This document shows positions 25,306-34,191 of a stretch of DNA of 64,000 bases, one piece after another. The notes under the pieces were generated by a model. It ran no database searches. It was not told the origin of the DNA and saw nothing but the letters and a program-made list of their open reading frames with translations. This stretch comes from Aquihabitans sp. G128. GTDB lineage: Bacteria; Actinomycetota; Acidimicrobiia; Acidimicrobiales; Iamiaceae. Both the position numbers and the translations under genes were made by a program. The number at the start of each line of letters is the position of its first letter. The stretch's first letter is position 1. Where the stretch lies: the NCBI RefSeq assembly GCF_019048865.1, contig NZ_CP077604.1, forward strand, positions 62,001 through 126,000. Direction: 5' to 3'.

Positions 25306-26366
25306 CGGTCCAGCTCCTGGACCAGGTCTGCGAACCGGGCCTCGGTCTCGGCCACCGAGGAGGCGCCGCCGTCGAGCACCATGGCGACCGCGGCGCCCGT
25401 GGCCAGATCGATCGAGCAGGCTGCCGGGAACGGTCCGGCGGTTAGGCGCAGCTGCGTGGGCGCACCGGCGTCGTCCTCGATCACCTCCATCGCGAGGGCG
25501 AAGCCGCAGCGCCGTTGCCACGTCTGATCGAACGTGGTGCGGCGACGGCGCGCCAGCACAGAGCGGAGCAGGCTCGGGGACGGGAGGCCGTCGACCGGAT
25601 GTCCCCGCACGCACGATCCGATGGCGTGGCCCACCGTCGCAAGGCTGGCGGCGTTCGCCAGGCCGCCCAGGACGGGGTCCAAGCGGGTCCGGTAGGCCGG
25701 TGACCGGAGGTGGAGCATCGGGATGCGATGCCGGGGCAGGCCGCCGATCGGCAGCAGGAGGCGATCGCTCGCTTCAGCTTCGTCGGCCGCAGCCGGTGAC
25801 AGGCACACGTGGTCGTCCAGGCCAAGCGGTCCGAGCACTGCGCCTCCGGTGAAGGTGGCGGCCGCCTGCCCCGTCAGGCGTTCGATGACGGCGGCGAGCA
25901 GGCGCCAGCCGGAGATCTCGCTGTACGCAGCGGCCCCCGCTTGTCGGCGGATGGCCCCGAGCCCGGGGCGGAGGTCGGGCTTCGTGGTCATCCAGCCGAA
26001 GGCGGGAGGGGCCATCAGGCCGGCATCGTGGTTCACGATTGCGGCGATCTCGATGGCCGCCACCTCGTCGTCGAGCCCCGGCACGATCTCGCCGACGGCC
26101 CGGTGGCCATCGACGCCGGCGCGCTCGCAGGCCAGGAGCGCCGCCATCGCCACGATGGGCTTGGTGAGGCAGAAGACCTCCGCCAGGTGCCTGGTCGTCA
26201 ACGGGCGGCCGTCGAGGGTTGGTCCAACCGCCAGGTCGGCCCGCTCGCCGCCCGGGCCTCGGAACGAAACCTGGCCCGAGGTTGCATGCAGTCCTTCTCG
26301 GCACACCTGCTCGAGCCAGGCCTCGGCCCTCGCGGACGGCTCGTCGGACTCCGCCGCTACCGGCAA
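25302..26366 (-). CDS. Beta-lactamase/D-Ala-D-Ala peptidase-fold protein with Cys at the nucleophile position
   Basis: 354 residues, serine beta-lactamase-like family (PF00144 type) by layout. The catalytic motif S-x-x-K appears as C66-L-T-K69 (VFCLTKPIVAMAALLA), then IVNHDAGLMAPP takes the place of the usual LLTHTSGL, and the second motif Y148-S-E (AYSEISGWRLLAAVIERL) is in the expected position. No signal peptide, so it is probably cytoplasmic, unlike resistance beta-lactamases. The family includes esterases, peptidases and ester synthases of secondary metabolism. A Cys nucleophile would be unusual; either a thiol-dependent enzyme or an inactive one. It overlaps both neighbours within a four-gene operon. 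Confidence 0.8.
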   Translation of the reverse strand: MPVAAESDEPSARAEAWLEQVCREGLHATSGQVSFRGPGGERADLAVGPTLDGRPLTTRHLAEVFCLTKPIVAMAALLACERAGVDGHRAVGEIVPGLDDEVAAIEIAAIVNHDAGLMAPPAFGWMTTKPDLRPGLGAIRRQAGAAAYSEISGWRLLAAVIERLTGQAAATFTGGAVLGPLGLDDHVCLSPAAADEAEASDRLLLPIGGLPRHRIPMLHLRSPAYRTRLDPVLGGLANAASLATVGHAIGSCVRGHPVDGLPSPSLLRSVLARRRRTTFDQTWQRRCGFALAMEVIEDDAGAPTQLRLTAGPFPAACSIDLATGAAVAMVLDGGASSVAETEARFADLVQELDR

Positions 26367-26884
26367 CCCGACCGCGCGGCCTCCGCGGCGATCGCGGCAT
26401 CGAAGATCTCCTCGGACCGGGCGTAGTCCCCCTCGGTGTAGACCTCTGGCTCTGGCGCGGGCTGCTTGGACGCTGGATGCGTCTCGATGCCGGCATCGTG
26501 GAAGGCGCGCTCCACGGCTGCGCCGAGCGCCACTTCATCCTCGTCGGTGATCGGACCACGGTGCTCGGCGAAGAAGGCCGCCTCGGTGAGCTGGCGGATC
26601 TGCAGCATGCGCTTGTCGAGCGCTTCGTCGCGAGGGGGCTCGGGTTGGTCGGCCATCACCTCGAAGAGCTGTTCTTCGGTGACCCGCACGACGTTGCCGC
26701 ACCGGTCGGTGCGGAGCTTCCCGTCTCGGCCCACGATCGCTCGGGGCGTCGAGTCGAACGCCGGGGAGGTGGCGGCCGGGGGCTCGTCGGCCGCCTCGGC
26801 CAGCGAGATGGCGAACAGGCCGCCGCCGAAGGCAGCCGAGCCGATCAGCACAGCTCCAGCACGGAGGATTTGGGATCGCTTCAT
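26357..26884 (-). CDS. Secreted/lipid-free exported protein of unknown function
   Basis: 175 residues. MKRSQILRAGAVLIGSAAFG and the following LFAISLAEA form a signal peptide (cleavage probably near residue 31); the mature part is acidic and helical, starting PPAATSPAFDSTPRAIVG. AAGGAG... a clear AAGGAG Shine-Dalgarno lies 5-6 nt before the ATG, so 26884 is the start rather than the longer frame to 26980. Last residues include SGCR. No family recognised. It is the first gene of the operon and overlaps the beta-lactamase-like gene by 10 bp. Confidence 0.65.
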   Translation of the reverse strand: MKRSQILRAGAVLIGSAAFGGGLFAISLAEAADEPPAATSPAFDSTPRAIVGRDGKLRTDRCGNVVRVTEEQLFEVMADQPEPPRDEALDKRMLQIRQLTEAAFFAEHRGPITDEDEVALGAAVERAFHDAGIETHPASKQPAPEPEVYTEGDYARSEEIFDAAIAAEAARSGCR

Positions 26885-26931
26885 CGGTCTCCTTCGATGC
26901 GTCCCGCGGTCGGGAGCAGGTAGGTCGGGCG

Positions 26932-27442
26932 TCACTTCCACATGTAGAGCGATCCGGTGGTGAGGTTCCCGCCGTTCCACCCGCCGTTCATGACCTCGCT
27001 CAGCGAGGTGTAGCTGTAGTTGCCGTCACCGCAGGGAAGGTCGCTGCCGTGGAACCCCACGCCTCTGATCACGGTGTCGGTCGTCGAGGTCGAGTACTTG
27101 GCTGCGTCGGCGACGCACCAGTCGCTTCCTCGTGCCAGCAGTCCGCTGGCTCGGATGAAGCCGGCAGGCCGGCTCCTCGCTCCCAGGCAGAAGAAGCTGC
27201 CGTAGAACTCGGTTCCAGCAACGTTGTCGGTCCGTGCCTCGCGCACCCGCAGTTGCTGGCCGTACTCCTCGCGCTTCGAGGTGGGCCTTGCCTTCGGTGC
27301 AGTACGGGGTGTCGACGTAGACGTTGCCCTTGGTTTCCCGCACCTCTGCCGACGCAGGCGTGGCGGGCTGGAGGGCGAAGATCGCTGCTGCCGCCAAGGT
27401 CGTGCGAGCGACGTTCCGGCGGGCGGGTGAACGACTCTGCAT
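26932..27442 (-). pseudogene. Cys-rich secreted protein, one frame change
   Basis: The signal peptide (MQSRSPARRNVARTTLAAAA, cleavage near TPASA) and early mature region (VRETKGNVYVDTPYCTEGKA) lie in one frame from the ATG at 27442. The rest (EEYGQQLRVREARTDNVAG to the stop at 26932) lies in the next frame. One surplus base at about 27268-27276 would restore 169 residues. The mature part has four Cys (PYC, FFC, DWC, LPC) and ends SLYMWK, so it may be a small disulfide-stabilised extracellular protein. No family recognised. A -10 inside an inverted repeat precedes it. Confidence 0.55.
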
Positions 27443-27449
27443 GACCGGA

Positions 27450-27467
27450 AAGCTACTGAAGAGTAGC
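27450..27467 (-). promoter_or_regulatory. -10-like hexamer inside an inverted repeat
   Basis: On the minus strand TAGCTT lies 7 nt before the ATG at 27442. It overlaps a perfect inverted repeat GCTACT-loop-AGTAGC (27452-27467), so a repressor bound there would block transcription directly. Confidence 0.4.
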
Positions 27468-27613
27468 GATGATGTCAGCCTATCGGGCCACACCCAGCTC
27501 CGCGCCCGCCCGGTGGCGCGGTGCCGCGCCCGACGGAGCGGGTCGGGCGCGGCACCGGGGTGTGGGGAACGACAGGACCGGTGCGCCGGGTCGGGTCGGG
27601 GCACCGGCCCCGA

Positions 27614-28414
27614 TCAGGCGGCGTCGCCGGTGGGTGGCAGCGACGTGCCGCGAGCAGGTGCGATCGACCGGTTCGGGGGCGGCGGGGACGCCGGGGGCCA
27701 GGACGGGCTGGGCCGCCCGCTGCGAGCTGCGGCTCCGGGAGCGACCGGCGGCGGCGGCGGGATGGGGCGGACGGCCGACGGGCGGGGGAGGTCGGCGGCC
27801 ACCAGGGCGGCCGGCGTGGTCTGGCGGTCCCGGGCCCAGCGGAGCGCGTCGTGGGCCAGGGCGGGGTGCAGGCCCCAGCGGTGGAGCTGGTGCTCGATCG
27901 ACTCGTCGGCCTCGCCCAGCTCGGCCAGGCTGAGGGCCAGGCGCCGGGCCCGGCGGCGGTGCTGCTCGACGGTGGGGTGGCGGGCCGACTCGCGCTGCCA
28001 GGTGGTGTGCTCGTCCTGCAGCTGCGGGGGCAGCCGCTCGACCTTGGTGCGGTTGAGCGGAGCCAGGTGGCGGCGGACCTCGAGGGTGCGCTCGCCGTCG
28101 AACCGGGAGATGTTGAAGGTCATCGACCGGGCGATGGCCCGGAGGAAGGGGGCGTTGCGCCCGCCCCGGACGCCGAGCCCGAGGCCGCGGGCGGTGTCGA
28201 GCACCGGGAGGTCGAACCCCTCGGGCGATTCGTCGAGCCCGGCGGCCACCCGGCGCAGGAAGAACAACGTGGTCGGGCCGAGGATGGGGAGCCAGAACCG
28301 CTCGACGTAGCCCGACCGGAGCTCGTGGCCCTGGTCGTCGATGACCGGATCGGGCCAGGGGAGGATGCGGAGCTGGTCGGTGGGCAGGGTGAGGTCGAGC
28401 GGGGGAAGCGACAC
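27614..28414 (-). CDS. Conserved-looking hypothetical cytoplasmic protein
   Basis: 266 residues. Start chosen at GTG 28414 because GGAGG lies 5 nt before it; a TTG at 28426 also opens the frame. The body (SGYVERFWLPILGPTTLFFLRR, then NAPFLRAIARSMTFNISRF) is helical and basic, and HLAPLNRTKVERLPPQLQDEH fits a DNA- or RNA-binding style, but no named domain is recognised. The last 60 residues are Pro/Ala/Ser-rich and disordered. It follows the Tad operon on the same strand, with a 135-bp gap that holds an AT-richer stretch near 28495. Confidence 0.65.
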   Translation of the reverse strand: MSLPPLDLTLPTDQLRILPWPDPVIDDQGHELRSGYVERFWLPILGPTTLFFLRRVAAGLDESPEGFDLPVLDTARGLGLGVRGGRNAPFLRAIARSMTFNISRFDGERTLEVRRHLAPLNRTKVERLPPQLQDEHTTWQRESARHPTVEQHRRRARRLALSLAELGEADESIEHQLHRWGLHPALAHDALRWARDRQTTPAALVAADLPRPSAVRPIPPPPPVAPGAAARSGRPSPSWPPASPPPPNRSIAPARGTSLPPTGDAA

Positions 28415-28549
28415 GAGGTCCTCCAAGCGGGGCGGCCCGGAGGCCGGTGGCTACGTCTTCGTCAGCCGGAGCTGCGACTCGCCCGAGGTGCTCGTGTATT
28501 TTCATGCTTTTCCAAGGCATCTGTCAACCCCCAAACCTCGGGAAGGGCC

Positions 28550-30175
28550 TCAACCCACGAGCTTGGTGCCCGTGCAGCCCAGCGGCTCGAGCGGCGTGAC
28601 GTCGGCGCCGGCGACGGTGGTCCCCAACGCTCGCAGGAGCGGGGTGAGCAGCGCCGAGTCCAGCAGGCCGAGCAGCGGGGTGATGGTCCCGCTGATGAGC
28701 CCGGAGGTGATCCCGTTGAGGGTCTGGCCCAGGGGGAGCAGGCCGATGAGCGTGGCCGTGTCGACGGTGACCGTGGCGCCGCTGAGGCCGATGCCCGCGG
28801 TGGTGACCTGTCGGGGGACGTTGAAGGCGTCGGGCGGGATGGTGAAGTCGACGGCGTAGTTGCCCGACGGCTTGGTGGTGCTGGCGTGCAGCGCCACGTC
28901 GGCCAGGGGGAGGGGACCGAGGTACACGCGAGCGGTGATCGGTGCGTTGACGCCCACCAGCCCGGTCTGCACCCCGATGCCGAGGGTGCGGGTCGTGCCG
29001 CAGCCGATGCTGTTGATGGTGCCGACCGCCGAGGCGCTGTTGAGCGCCACGGTGAGGTTGATGTCGGCGACGCCGGGCACGTTGGACTGCACGGTGAGGG
29101 CGACCTCGACCTGCGAGGTGGCGGCGGTGTCGCCGATGACGCCGCCGATCACCACGCCGGGCTTCTGGATGACCTTGACCTTGGCGGTCACCCCGGCGAG
29201 TCCGCCGACGTTCACCGCGGTGGCCGGCAGGGTGAGGAAGGCATCGCCGTTGGAGATGAAGGCGGCGGTGGTGAGGATGTCGAAGGCGTCGATGATGGCG
29301 ACGGCGGCCCCGTCGTCGGTGCCGGCGCCGAGGGTGAGCAGGCTGCCGAGCGGGATGGTGGCGTTCGGGTTGGGGAGGGCGAGGACCGTCTGGTCGAGCA
29401 GGTTGGCCCGGGCGATGTCGCCGCCGGCGCGCAGCACGGCCGCTTCGGCCCGCAGCAGCTGGACCAGGGTCACGTTGGTCGACATGACGTCCGCCGGTGA
29501 GCCGATGTTCAGGCCGAGCTCGCCGAGCAGCGGGCCGAGGGCGACCTTGCCGCCGACCAGGCCGCCGTAGCCGCCGGCGGTCACGCCGAGGATGCTGCCG
29601 AGCAGCGGCTGGAGCAGCGGCGACGTGCTGGAGTCGACCCGGGCGGCGTAGGAGCCGATCGAGAAGCTGGCGCGGGTGCTGTTCGCGGCGACGGCCTTGC
29701 GGCTGGTGGTGTTGCCCCCGGGGGCGAACTCGTAGTCGACGCGGTCGGTGAGGACGACCTCGACGGCGTCGGGGATCTCGGGCCCGGTGGTGACGGTGAA
29801 GACCTCGGTGGCGGCGTTCCAGTGGCCCAACCGCTTGGTGGCCACCTTGTCCCCGCCGGCCACGAAGCCGTTGCGGGCTAGCGAGCGGTCGAAGGCGACG
29901 CCGAACGCGGCGTCGGCCACGATCGCGCTGGTGGTGCGGCCCTCGAGCTTGCGGGCCAGGTCGAGCGCGGTGACGTCCGCGGTGCGCTGGAGGTCCCGGC
30001 GGGTGGTGGACACCCGGCCGAGGTCGATGGTGAAGGCCACTGCGGTGACCAGCACCGTGAGGCACAGCGCCACGACGATGAGCACGGCGCCGGACTCGTC
30101 GCGGCGGGCCCGGTCCACCAGCGAGCCGCCCGTGCGGCGCGAGGCCGGCCGGTGGCGGTGGTGGCCGAGCGCCAT
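28550..30175 (-). CDS. tadG: TadG-like pilus-associated protein (single N-terminal membrane segment)
   Basis: 541 residues. DESGAVLIVVALCLTVLVTAVAFTID... opens as in TadG/Flp pseudopilin-like proteins: a short positive lead, a Gly-Ala cleavage-like site and a hydrophobic helix, then DLGRVSTTRRDLQRTADVTALD, the typical TadE/TadG region. The long extracellular part is beta-rich with few Cys (SIGCGTTRT, EPLGCTG near the end). Likely a surface or tip component of the Tad pilus. Its ATG overlaps the TadE stop (TGATG). Confidence 0.78.
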   Translation of the reverse strand: MALGHHRHRPASRRTGGSLVDRARRDESGAVLIVVALCLTVLVTAVAFTIDLGRVSTTRRDLQRTADVTALDLARKLEGRTTSAIVADAAFGVAFDRSLARNGFVAGGDKVATKRLGHWNAATEVFTVTTGPEIPDAVEVVLTDRVDYEFAPGGNTTSRKAVAANSTRASFSIGSYAARVDSSTSPLLQPLLGSILGVTAGGYGGLVGGKVALGPLLGELGLNIGSPADVMSTNVTLVQLLRAEAAVLRAGGDIARANLLDQTVLALPNPNATIPLGSLLTLGAGTDDGAAVAIIDAFDILTTAAFISNGDAFLTLPATAVNVGGLAGVTAKVKVIQKPGVVIGGVIGDTAATSQVEVALTVQSNVPGVADINLTVALNSASAVGTINSIGCGTTRTLGIGVQTGLVGVNAPITARVYLGPLPLADVALHASTTKPSGNYAVDFTIPPDAFNVPRQVTTAGIGLSGATVTVDTATLIGLLPLGQTLNGITSGLISGTITPLLGLLDSALLTPLLRALGTTVAGADVTPLEPLGCTGTKLVG

Positions 30176-30662
30176 CAGTTGACCTCGACGACGGCGCTGG
30201 ACACGAGCTGGTCCGGCAGGGTCCGGTCGACCACCGGGAACGACGAGGCCCGGGGGTGGCCGCGGAGGTCGTAGGTGAGCGTCACCGTCATGCACCTGCG
30301 GGTGGTGTCACCGGCGCAGGGGTTGATGACGAACGAGCACGAGAGGCCCTTCGTGGTGTCGTTGCACGGGGTGCCCTGCCCGGAGATGGCCCGGTTGGCG
30401 GCGGCCTGGGCGGGGTGGCGGCGGTGCCGGAGGGGGCGACCGCCGCGGCCCGGGCGGCCTCGTTGGCCGCCTGGGTGAGGTTCTGCTTGTACGACATGGT
30501 GATGCCGTAGGTGACGATGCCGAACAGGAACAGGGCGAGCAGCCCCAGCACGATCGCCATCTCGAGCAGGGCGGCGCCGCCCTCGGCCCGCTCGCCGGCG
30601 GCCTGGCGCCGGCCTGCGGCTCGGCTGGCGCCGGACGGGCGGTGGTGGCCCAGGGCCGCCAT
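30175..30662 (-). pseudogene. tadE: TadE-like pseudopilin, one frame change
   Basis: The N-terminal part (GGAALLEMAIVLGLLALFLF, then TYGITMSYKQNLTQAANEAA) is a TadE pseudopilin lead and helix. The continuation after APSGTA lies in another frame: AQAAANRAISGQGTP, then GLSCSFVINPCAGDTTRRC and a C terminus ending VVEVN at the TGA that overlaps the next ATG. One missing base at about 30405-30416, in a C/G-rich stretch, would restore a normal 162-residue protein. Both ends overlap neighbours by TGATG, so the operon frame is otherwise intact. Confidence 0.72.
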
Positions 30663-31609
30663 CAGAAGGCCCCCTTGAGCTGGCTGATGGCCGGCCCGAT
30701 CACCACGACCATCACGGCCGGGAAGATGCACAGGACCAGGGGGAACAGGATCTTCACCGGGAGCTTGGCCGCCCGCTCCCGGGCCCACTGCCGCCGCTTG
30801 GTGCGCATCTCGCCGGCCTGGACCTTGAGCACCCGCCCGAGCGGCATGCCCAGGGCGTCGGCCTGGATGAGCGCCTGCACGAAGCTCGAGAGCTCCGGCA
30901 CCTGGGAGCGCTGCTTGAGGTTGCTCAGCGCGTCGCGTCGGGTGAGTCCGAGGCCCATCTCCTGGAGCGTGCGGCCGATCTCGTCGGCCAGGGGGGAGTC
31001 GAACCGCTCCGTCACGACCGCCATGGCGCCTTCCAGGCCGACCCCCGCTTCAACCGAGATCGCCAACAGATCAAGGGTGTCGGGGAGGTCGGCCCGAATG
31101 GCCTGCATCCGCTCGTCGACCTTGCGGGAGAGCCACGCCATCGGCGCGAACCCTCCCAGGGCGACCAGCAGTGCGGTTGCGAGGATCCCCAGCCCGGGGC
31201 TGAAGGATCCGGAGACGATGACGGCGATGCCGAGCAGGAGGCCGATCACGGCGCCCGCCACCTGGGCGGCGATGATCTCCTCGGGGCGCCGGCGCAGGTC
31301 GAGCCCCGCCTGGGCCAGCTTGGTGCGGACCCGCACGCGGTGGTCGCTGGGGGTCACGGAGCTGACGGTGGCCACCAGCTTGGCCACGGCGGGGGAGAGG
31401 ATGCGGTCGAGGAACGGCTGGGAGAGCTTCCGGGAGAAGTCGTCCATCTCCTCGGCGAGGTCGCCGTGCTCGCTGCCCTCGAGGCTGTGCAGGTAGGCCG
31501 CCGCGCTGCTGCCCCGGCGCTCGGCCCCGCCGCTGGCCAGCCCGGCGGCGATGGCGCCGACGCCGGCGACCGCGACGGTCGCCCCGATGACGATCGAGCC
31601 GTCCACCAT
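30662..31609 (-). CDS. tadC: Tad secretion inner-membrane protein TadC (T2SS F family)
   Basis: 315 residues with the GspF/TadC layout: an N-terminal membrane segment, a central pair of segments (about 115-155), the T2SSF domain (RADLPDTLDLLAISVEAGVG, then ERFDSPLADEIGRTLQEMGLG) and a C-terminal hydrophobic hairpin (LPVKILFPLVLCIFPAVMVVV). With TadB it should form the membrane platform driven by the TadA ATPase. Start and stop both overlap neighbours by TGATG. Confidence 0.9.
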   Translation of the reverse strand: MVDGSIVIGATVAVAGVGAIAAGLASGGAERRGSSAAAYLHSLEGSEHGDLAEEMDDFSRKLSQPFLDRILSPAVAKLVATVSSVTPSDHRVRVRTKLAQAGLDLRRRPEEIIAAQVAGAVIGLLLGIAVIVSGSFSPGLGILATALLVALGGFAPMAWLSRKVDERMQAIRADLPDTLDLLAISVEAGVGLEGAMAVVTERFDSPLADEIGRTLQEMGLGLTRRDALSNLKQRSQVPELSSFVQALIQADALGMPLGRVLKVQAGEMRTKRRQWARERAAKLPVKILFPLVLCIFPAVMVVVIGPAISQLKGAF

Positions 31610-34191
31610 CAGACCTCCACCGTCTTGACCATCTTGAGGATGATCGCCATGCCGATGCCCATGGAGAGCAGCGTGATGCCGAGCCAGAAGATGCCCCAGC
31701 CCTGGAGCATGGGGTCCATGTAGCCGGGGTTCAGGAGCTGCACGGCGAAGAACAGGAACACCGGCATGGCCCCGAGCACGTAGGCCGAGATGCGGCCCTC
31801 GGCGGTGAGCACGTTCACCTCACGGCGGACCTCGTCTCGGGCTCGCATGAAGTCGGCCAGCGTGGCGAGCAGGTCGGCGAGCTGGCCGCCCACCGTCTGC
31901 TGGATGCGGATGGCCTGGACCATCCACTCGACATCGCGGATCTGCAGGCGCTGCGACATCCGCTCGAGCGAGTCGACCAGGGGGGCACCGAGCTGCGTCT
32001 CGGACACCACCCGGCGGAACTCATCGGCCAGGGGACGCTCGTACTCGTCCGCCATCATCTGGATCGCCCGCAGGAAGGTGTGGCCCGCCGAGAGCGAGGA
32101 CGCCACCAGGCTCAAGGCGTCCGGCAGCTGGGAGGCGAACTTCTTCGCCCGGCGGCCGGCCAGGAGGTCGAGCACCGAGCGCACGGCGAGCGGGGTGATG
32201 GCGAGCACCACCAGGATCGACCACAGCAGCCCGGTCAGGGCGGCCACGGCCATGCCGACCGCCAGGCCGAAGGCGGTGGCGATGACCACCAGCTCGGCGG
32301 GGCGCAGCGACAGGTCGGCCCGCTCGATGCGCTCCCGCAGCGCCTCGGCGGTATCCCAGCGGTCGACCGCCTTGGTGGCCAGGCCGAGCGTGCCGGCCAC
32401 GACCGTGCCGTGCTCGGCCGCCACGCGGGCGACGTCGACGTCGCCCTCGCCGAACGGCAGGCCGAGGATGTCGGCCAGCTCGTGGTCGCGCTCGCGGGCC
32501 CGGGCCACGAGGCCGCCGGTGGCCAGCGCCACGCCGCCGCCGACGGTGATCGAGGCCATGAGGAGGGTGGAGTCCATCAGGCCCCCCTCGGTGGCGCGCT
32601 CGGCCAGGCTGGCCGAGTCCGGCACCCGCACCCGGCCGCGTGGCGGTCGGGCGGCATCGAGCACGGGCGGCGCCGGCTGGCGGAAGACCGAGGCCGGCAC
32701 CACGACGCCGCGCTCGCGGATCTTGTCGAGGAACGACGGCCGCAGGCCGGTGGGCACCAGGGCACCGGGGTCGCCCGGGCCGTTGCTCTTGTACTTGAAG
32801 ATGTCCTGGAGGAGCAGGATGTCGCCCTCCATGCCCTGGACCTCGGTGAGCGCCGTCACGAGACGGCGGCCGTCGGGCATGCGGTCGACCTGGAGCACGA
32901 CGTCGATCGCCGAGGCGATCTGCTCGCGGATGGCCCGCATCGGCAGGTCGAAGCCCGCCATCAGCACCATGGTCTCGAGGCGGCTGAGGGCGTCGCGCGG
33001 GCTGTTGGCGTGGACGGTGGTCATCGAGCCCTCGTGGCCCGTGTTCATGGCCTGGAGCATGTCCAGGGCCTCGGCGGCGCGGCACTCGCCGACGATGATG
33101 CGGTCGGGCCGCATGCGCAGGGCGTTGCGGACCAGGTCGCGGATGGCCACGTGGCCCCGACCCTCGGCGTTGGCCGGCCGGGACTCGAGGTTCACCACGT
33201 GGCGCTGCTGGAGCTGGAGCTCGGCGGAGTCCTCGATGGTGATGACCCGCTCGCCCTCGGGGATGAACGAGCTCATCACGTTCAGGTTCGTGGTCTTGCC
33301 GGTGCCGGTGCCGCCGGAGACCAAGAGGTTCAGCCGGCCCCGGACGCAAGCCTCGACCAGCGTGACCAGGTCGAGCGTGTAGGTGCCCTTGTCGACCAGG
33401 TCCATGGCCGTCAGCGGGTCGGCGGCGAACTTCCGGATGGTCAGCACCGACCCGTGCAGGGCGAGGGGCGGGATGATGGCGTTGACGCGGGACCCGTCGG
33501 GGAGGCGGGCGTCGACCATGGGGGACGACTCGTCCACCCGCCGGCCGACCTGGGCCACGATGCGCTCGATCACCTTCCGGTAGTGCTCGTCGTCGGTGAA
33601 CGAGATGTCGACCTCTTCGAGCTTGCCGCTGCGCTCGATCCAGATGTCGTCGTAGGCGTTGCACATGATCTCGGTGATCGACTCGTCCTGGAGCAGCGGG
33701 TCGAGCGGGCCGTAGCCGAGGGTGTCGGAGATCATCTCGCTGACGAACACGCGCCGCTCGATGGGGGAGACGCTCACGTCCTCGCGCTGGAGAATGCGGT
33801 CGAGGGCCGAGCGCACCTCCGCCTGGAGGGCGTCGCCGCTCAGGTTGCCCATCTTCGGGGCGACCTCTTCGAGCACCAGGCCCCGCACCTTCCGCTTGGT
33901 GGCCGTCCAGGCCTCGTCGCGGGGGCTGGGCTTGCGGTGGCGGTCGGTCGGCTCGCTGCGCTTGGGTCGCGCCGTGGCCGGGCTGGGTCGGCCGGGGGCC
34001 GGCTGCTGGTCGTCGGTGCCGCTGAAGGTCGGGGCGGGCATCGCCTCCTCGGGCGGAGCGGTGTCGGCCGCATCGTCGGTCGTCGGCGTGGTGCCGTCGC
34101 CCGAGGGCGCCGGGCTCGGCGCGGCGTCGGCCGGGCCGCCGCCGAAGGTGTCTTCGTCGTCGATGGCGGCGAGGCGGTCGGAGAGGTTCAT
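31609..34191 (-). CDS. tadA-tadB: Apparent TadA (CpaF ATPase) - TadB fusion
   Basis: 860 residues in one frame. A disordered N terminus (1 to about 110) is followed by the CpaF/TadA ATPase with Walker A SGGTGTGKTTNLN, VITIEDSAELQL, and HEGSMTTVHANSPRDA. From about residue 539 (MDSTLLMASITVGGG) it is TadB: two membrane pairs and a T2SSF domain (QLPDALSLVASSLSAGHTFL). The two are usually separate genes. The junction reads GGGGGGCCTGATGG: the TGATG that couples all other genes here is present but out of frame. With one G fewer in the six-G run (32582-32587), TadA would end there (537 residues) and TadB would start at the ATG 32577 (322 residues). Confidence 0.9.
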   Translation of the reverse strand: MNLSDRLAAIDDEDTFGGGPADAAPSPAPSGDGTTPTTDDAADTAPPEEAMPAPTFSGTDDQQPAPGRPSPATARPKRSEPTDRHRKPSPRDEAWTATKRKVRGLVLEEVAPKMGNLSGDALQAEVRSALDRILQREDVSVSPIERRVFVSEMISDTLGYGPLDPLLQDESITEIMCNAYDDIWIERSGKLEEVDISFTDDEHYRKVIERIVAQVGRRVDESSPMVDARLPDGSRVNAIIPPLALHGSVLTIRKFAADPLTAMDLVDKGTYTLDLVTLVEACVRGRLNLLVSGGTGTGKTTNLNVMSSFIPEGERVITIEDSAELQLQQRHVVNLESRPANAEGRGHVAIRDLVRNALRMRPDRIIVGECRAAEALDMLQAMNTGHEGSMTTVHANSPRDALSRLETMVLMAGFDLPMRAIREQIASAIDVVLQVDRMPDGRRLVTALTEVQGMEGDILLLQDIFKYKSNGPGDPGALVPTGLRPSFLDKIRERGVVVPASVFRQPAPPVLDAARPPRGRVRVPDSASLAERATEGGLMDSTLLMASITVGGGVALATGGLVARARERDHELADILGLPFGEGDVDVARVAAEHGTVVAGTLGLATKAVDRWDTAEALRERIERADLSLRPAELVVIATAFGLAVGMAVAALTGLLWSILVVLAITPLAVRSVLDLLAGRRAKKFASQLPDALSLVASSLSAGHTFLRAIQMMADEYERPLADEFRRVVSETQLGAPLVDSLERMSQRLQIRDVEWMVQAIRIQQTVGGQLADLLATLADFMRARDEVRREVNVLTAEGRISAYVLGAMPVFLFFAVQLLNPGYMDPMLQGWGIFWLGITLLSMGIGMAIILKMVKTVEV

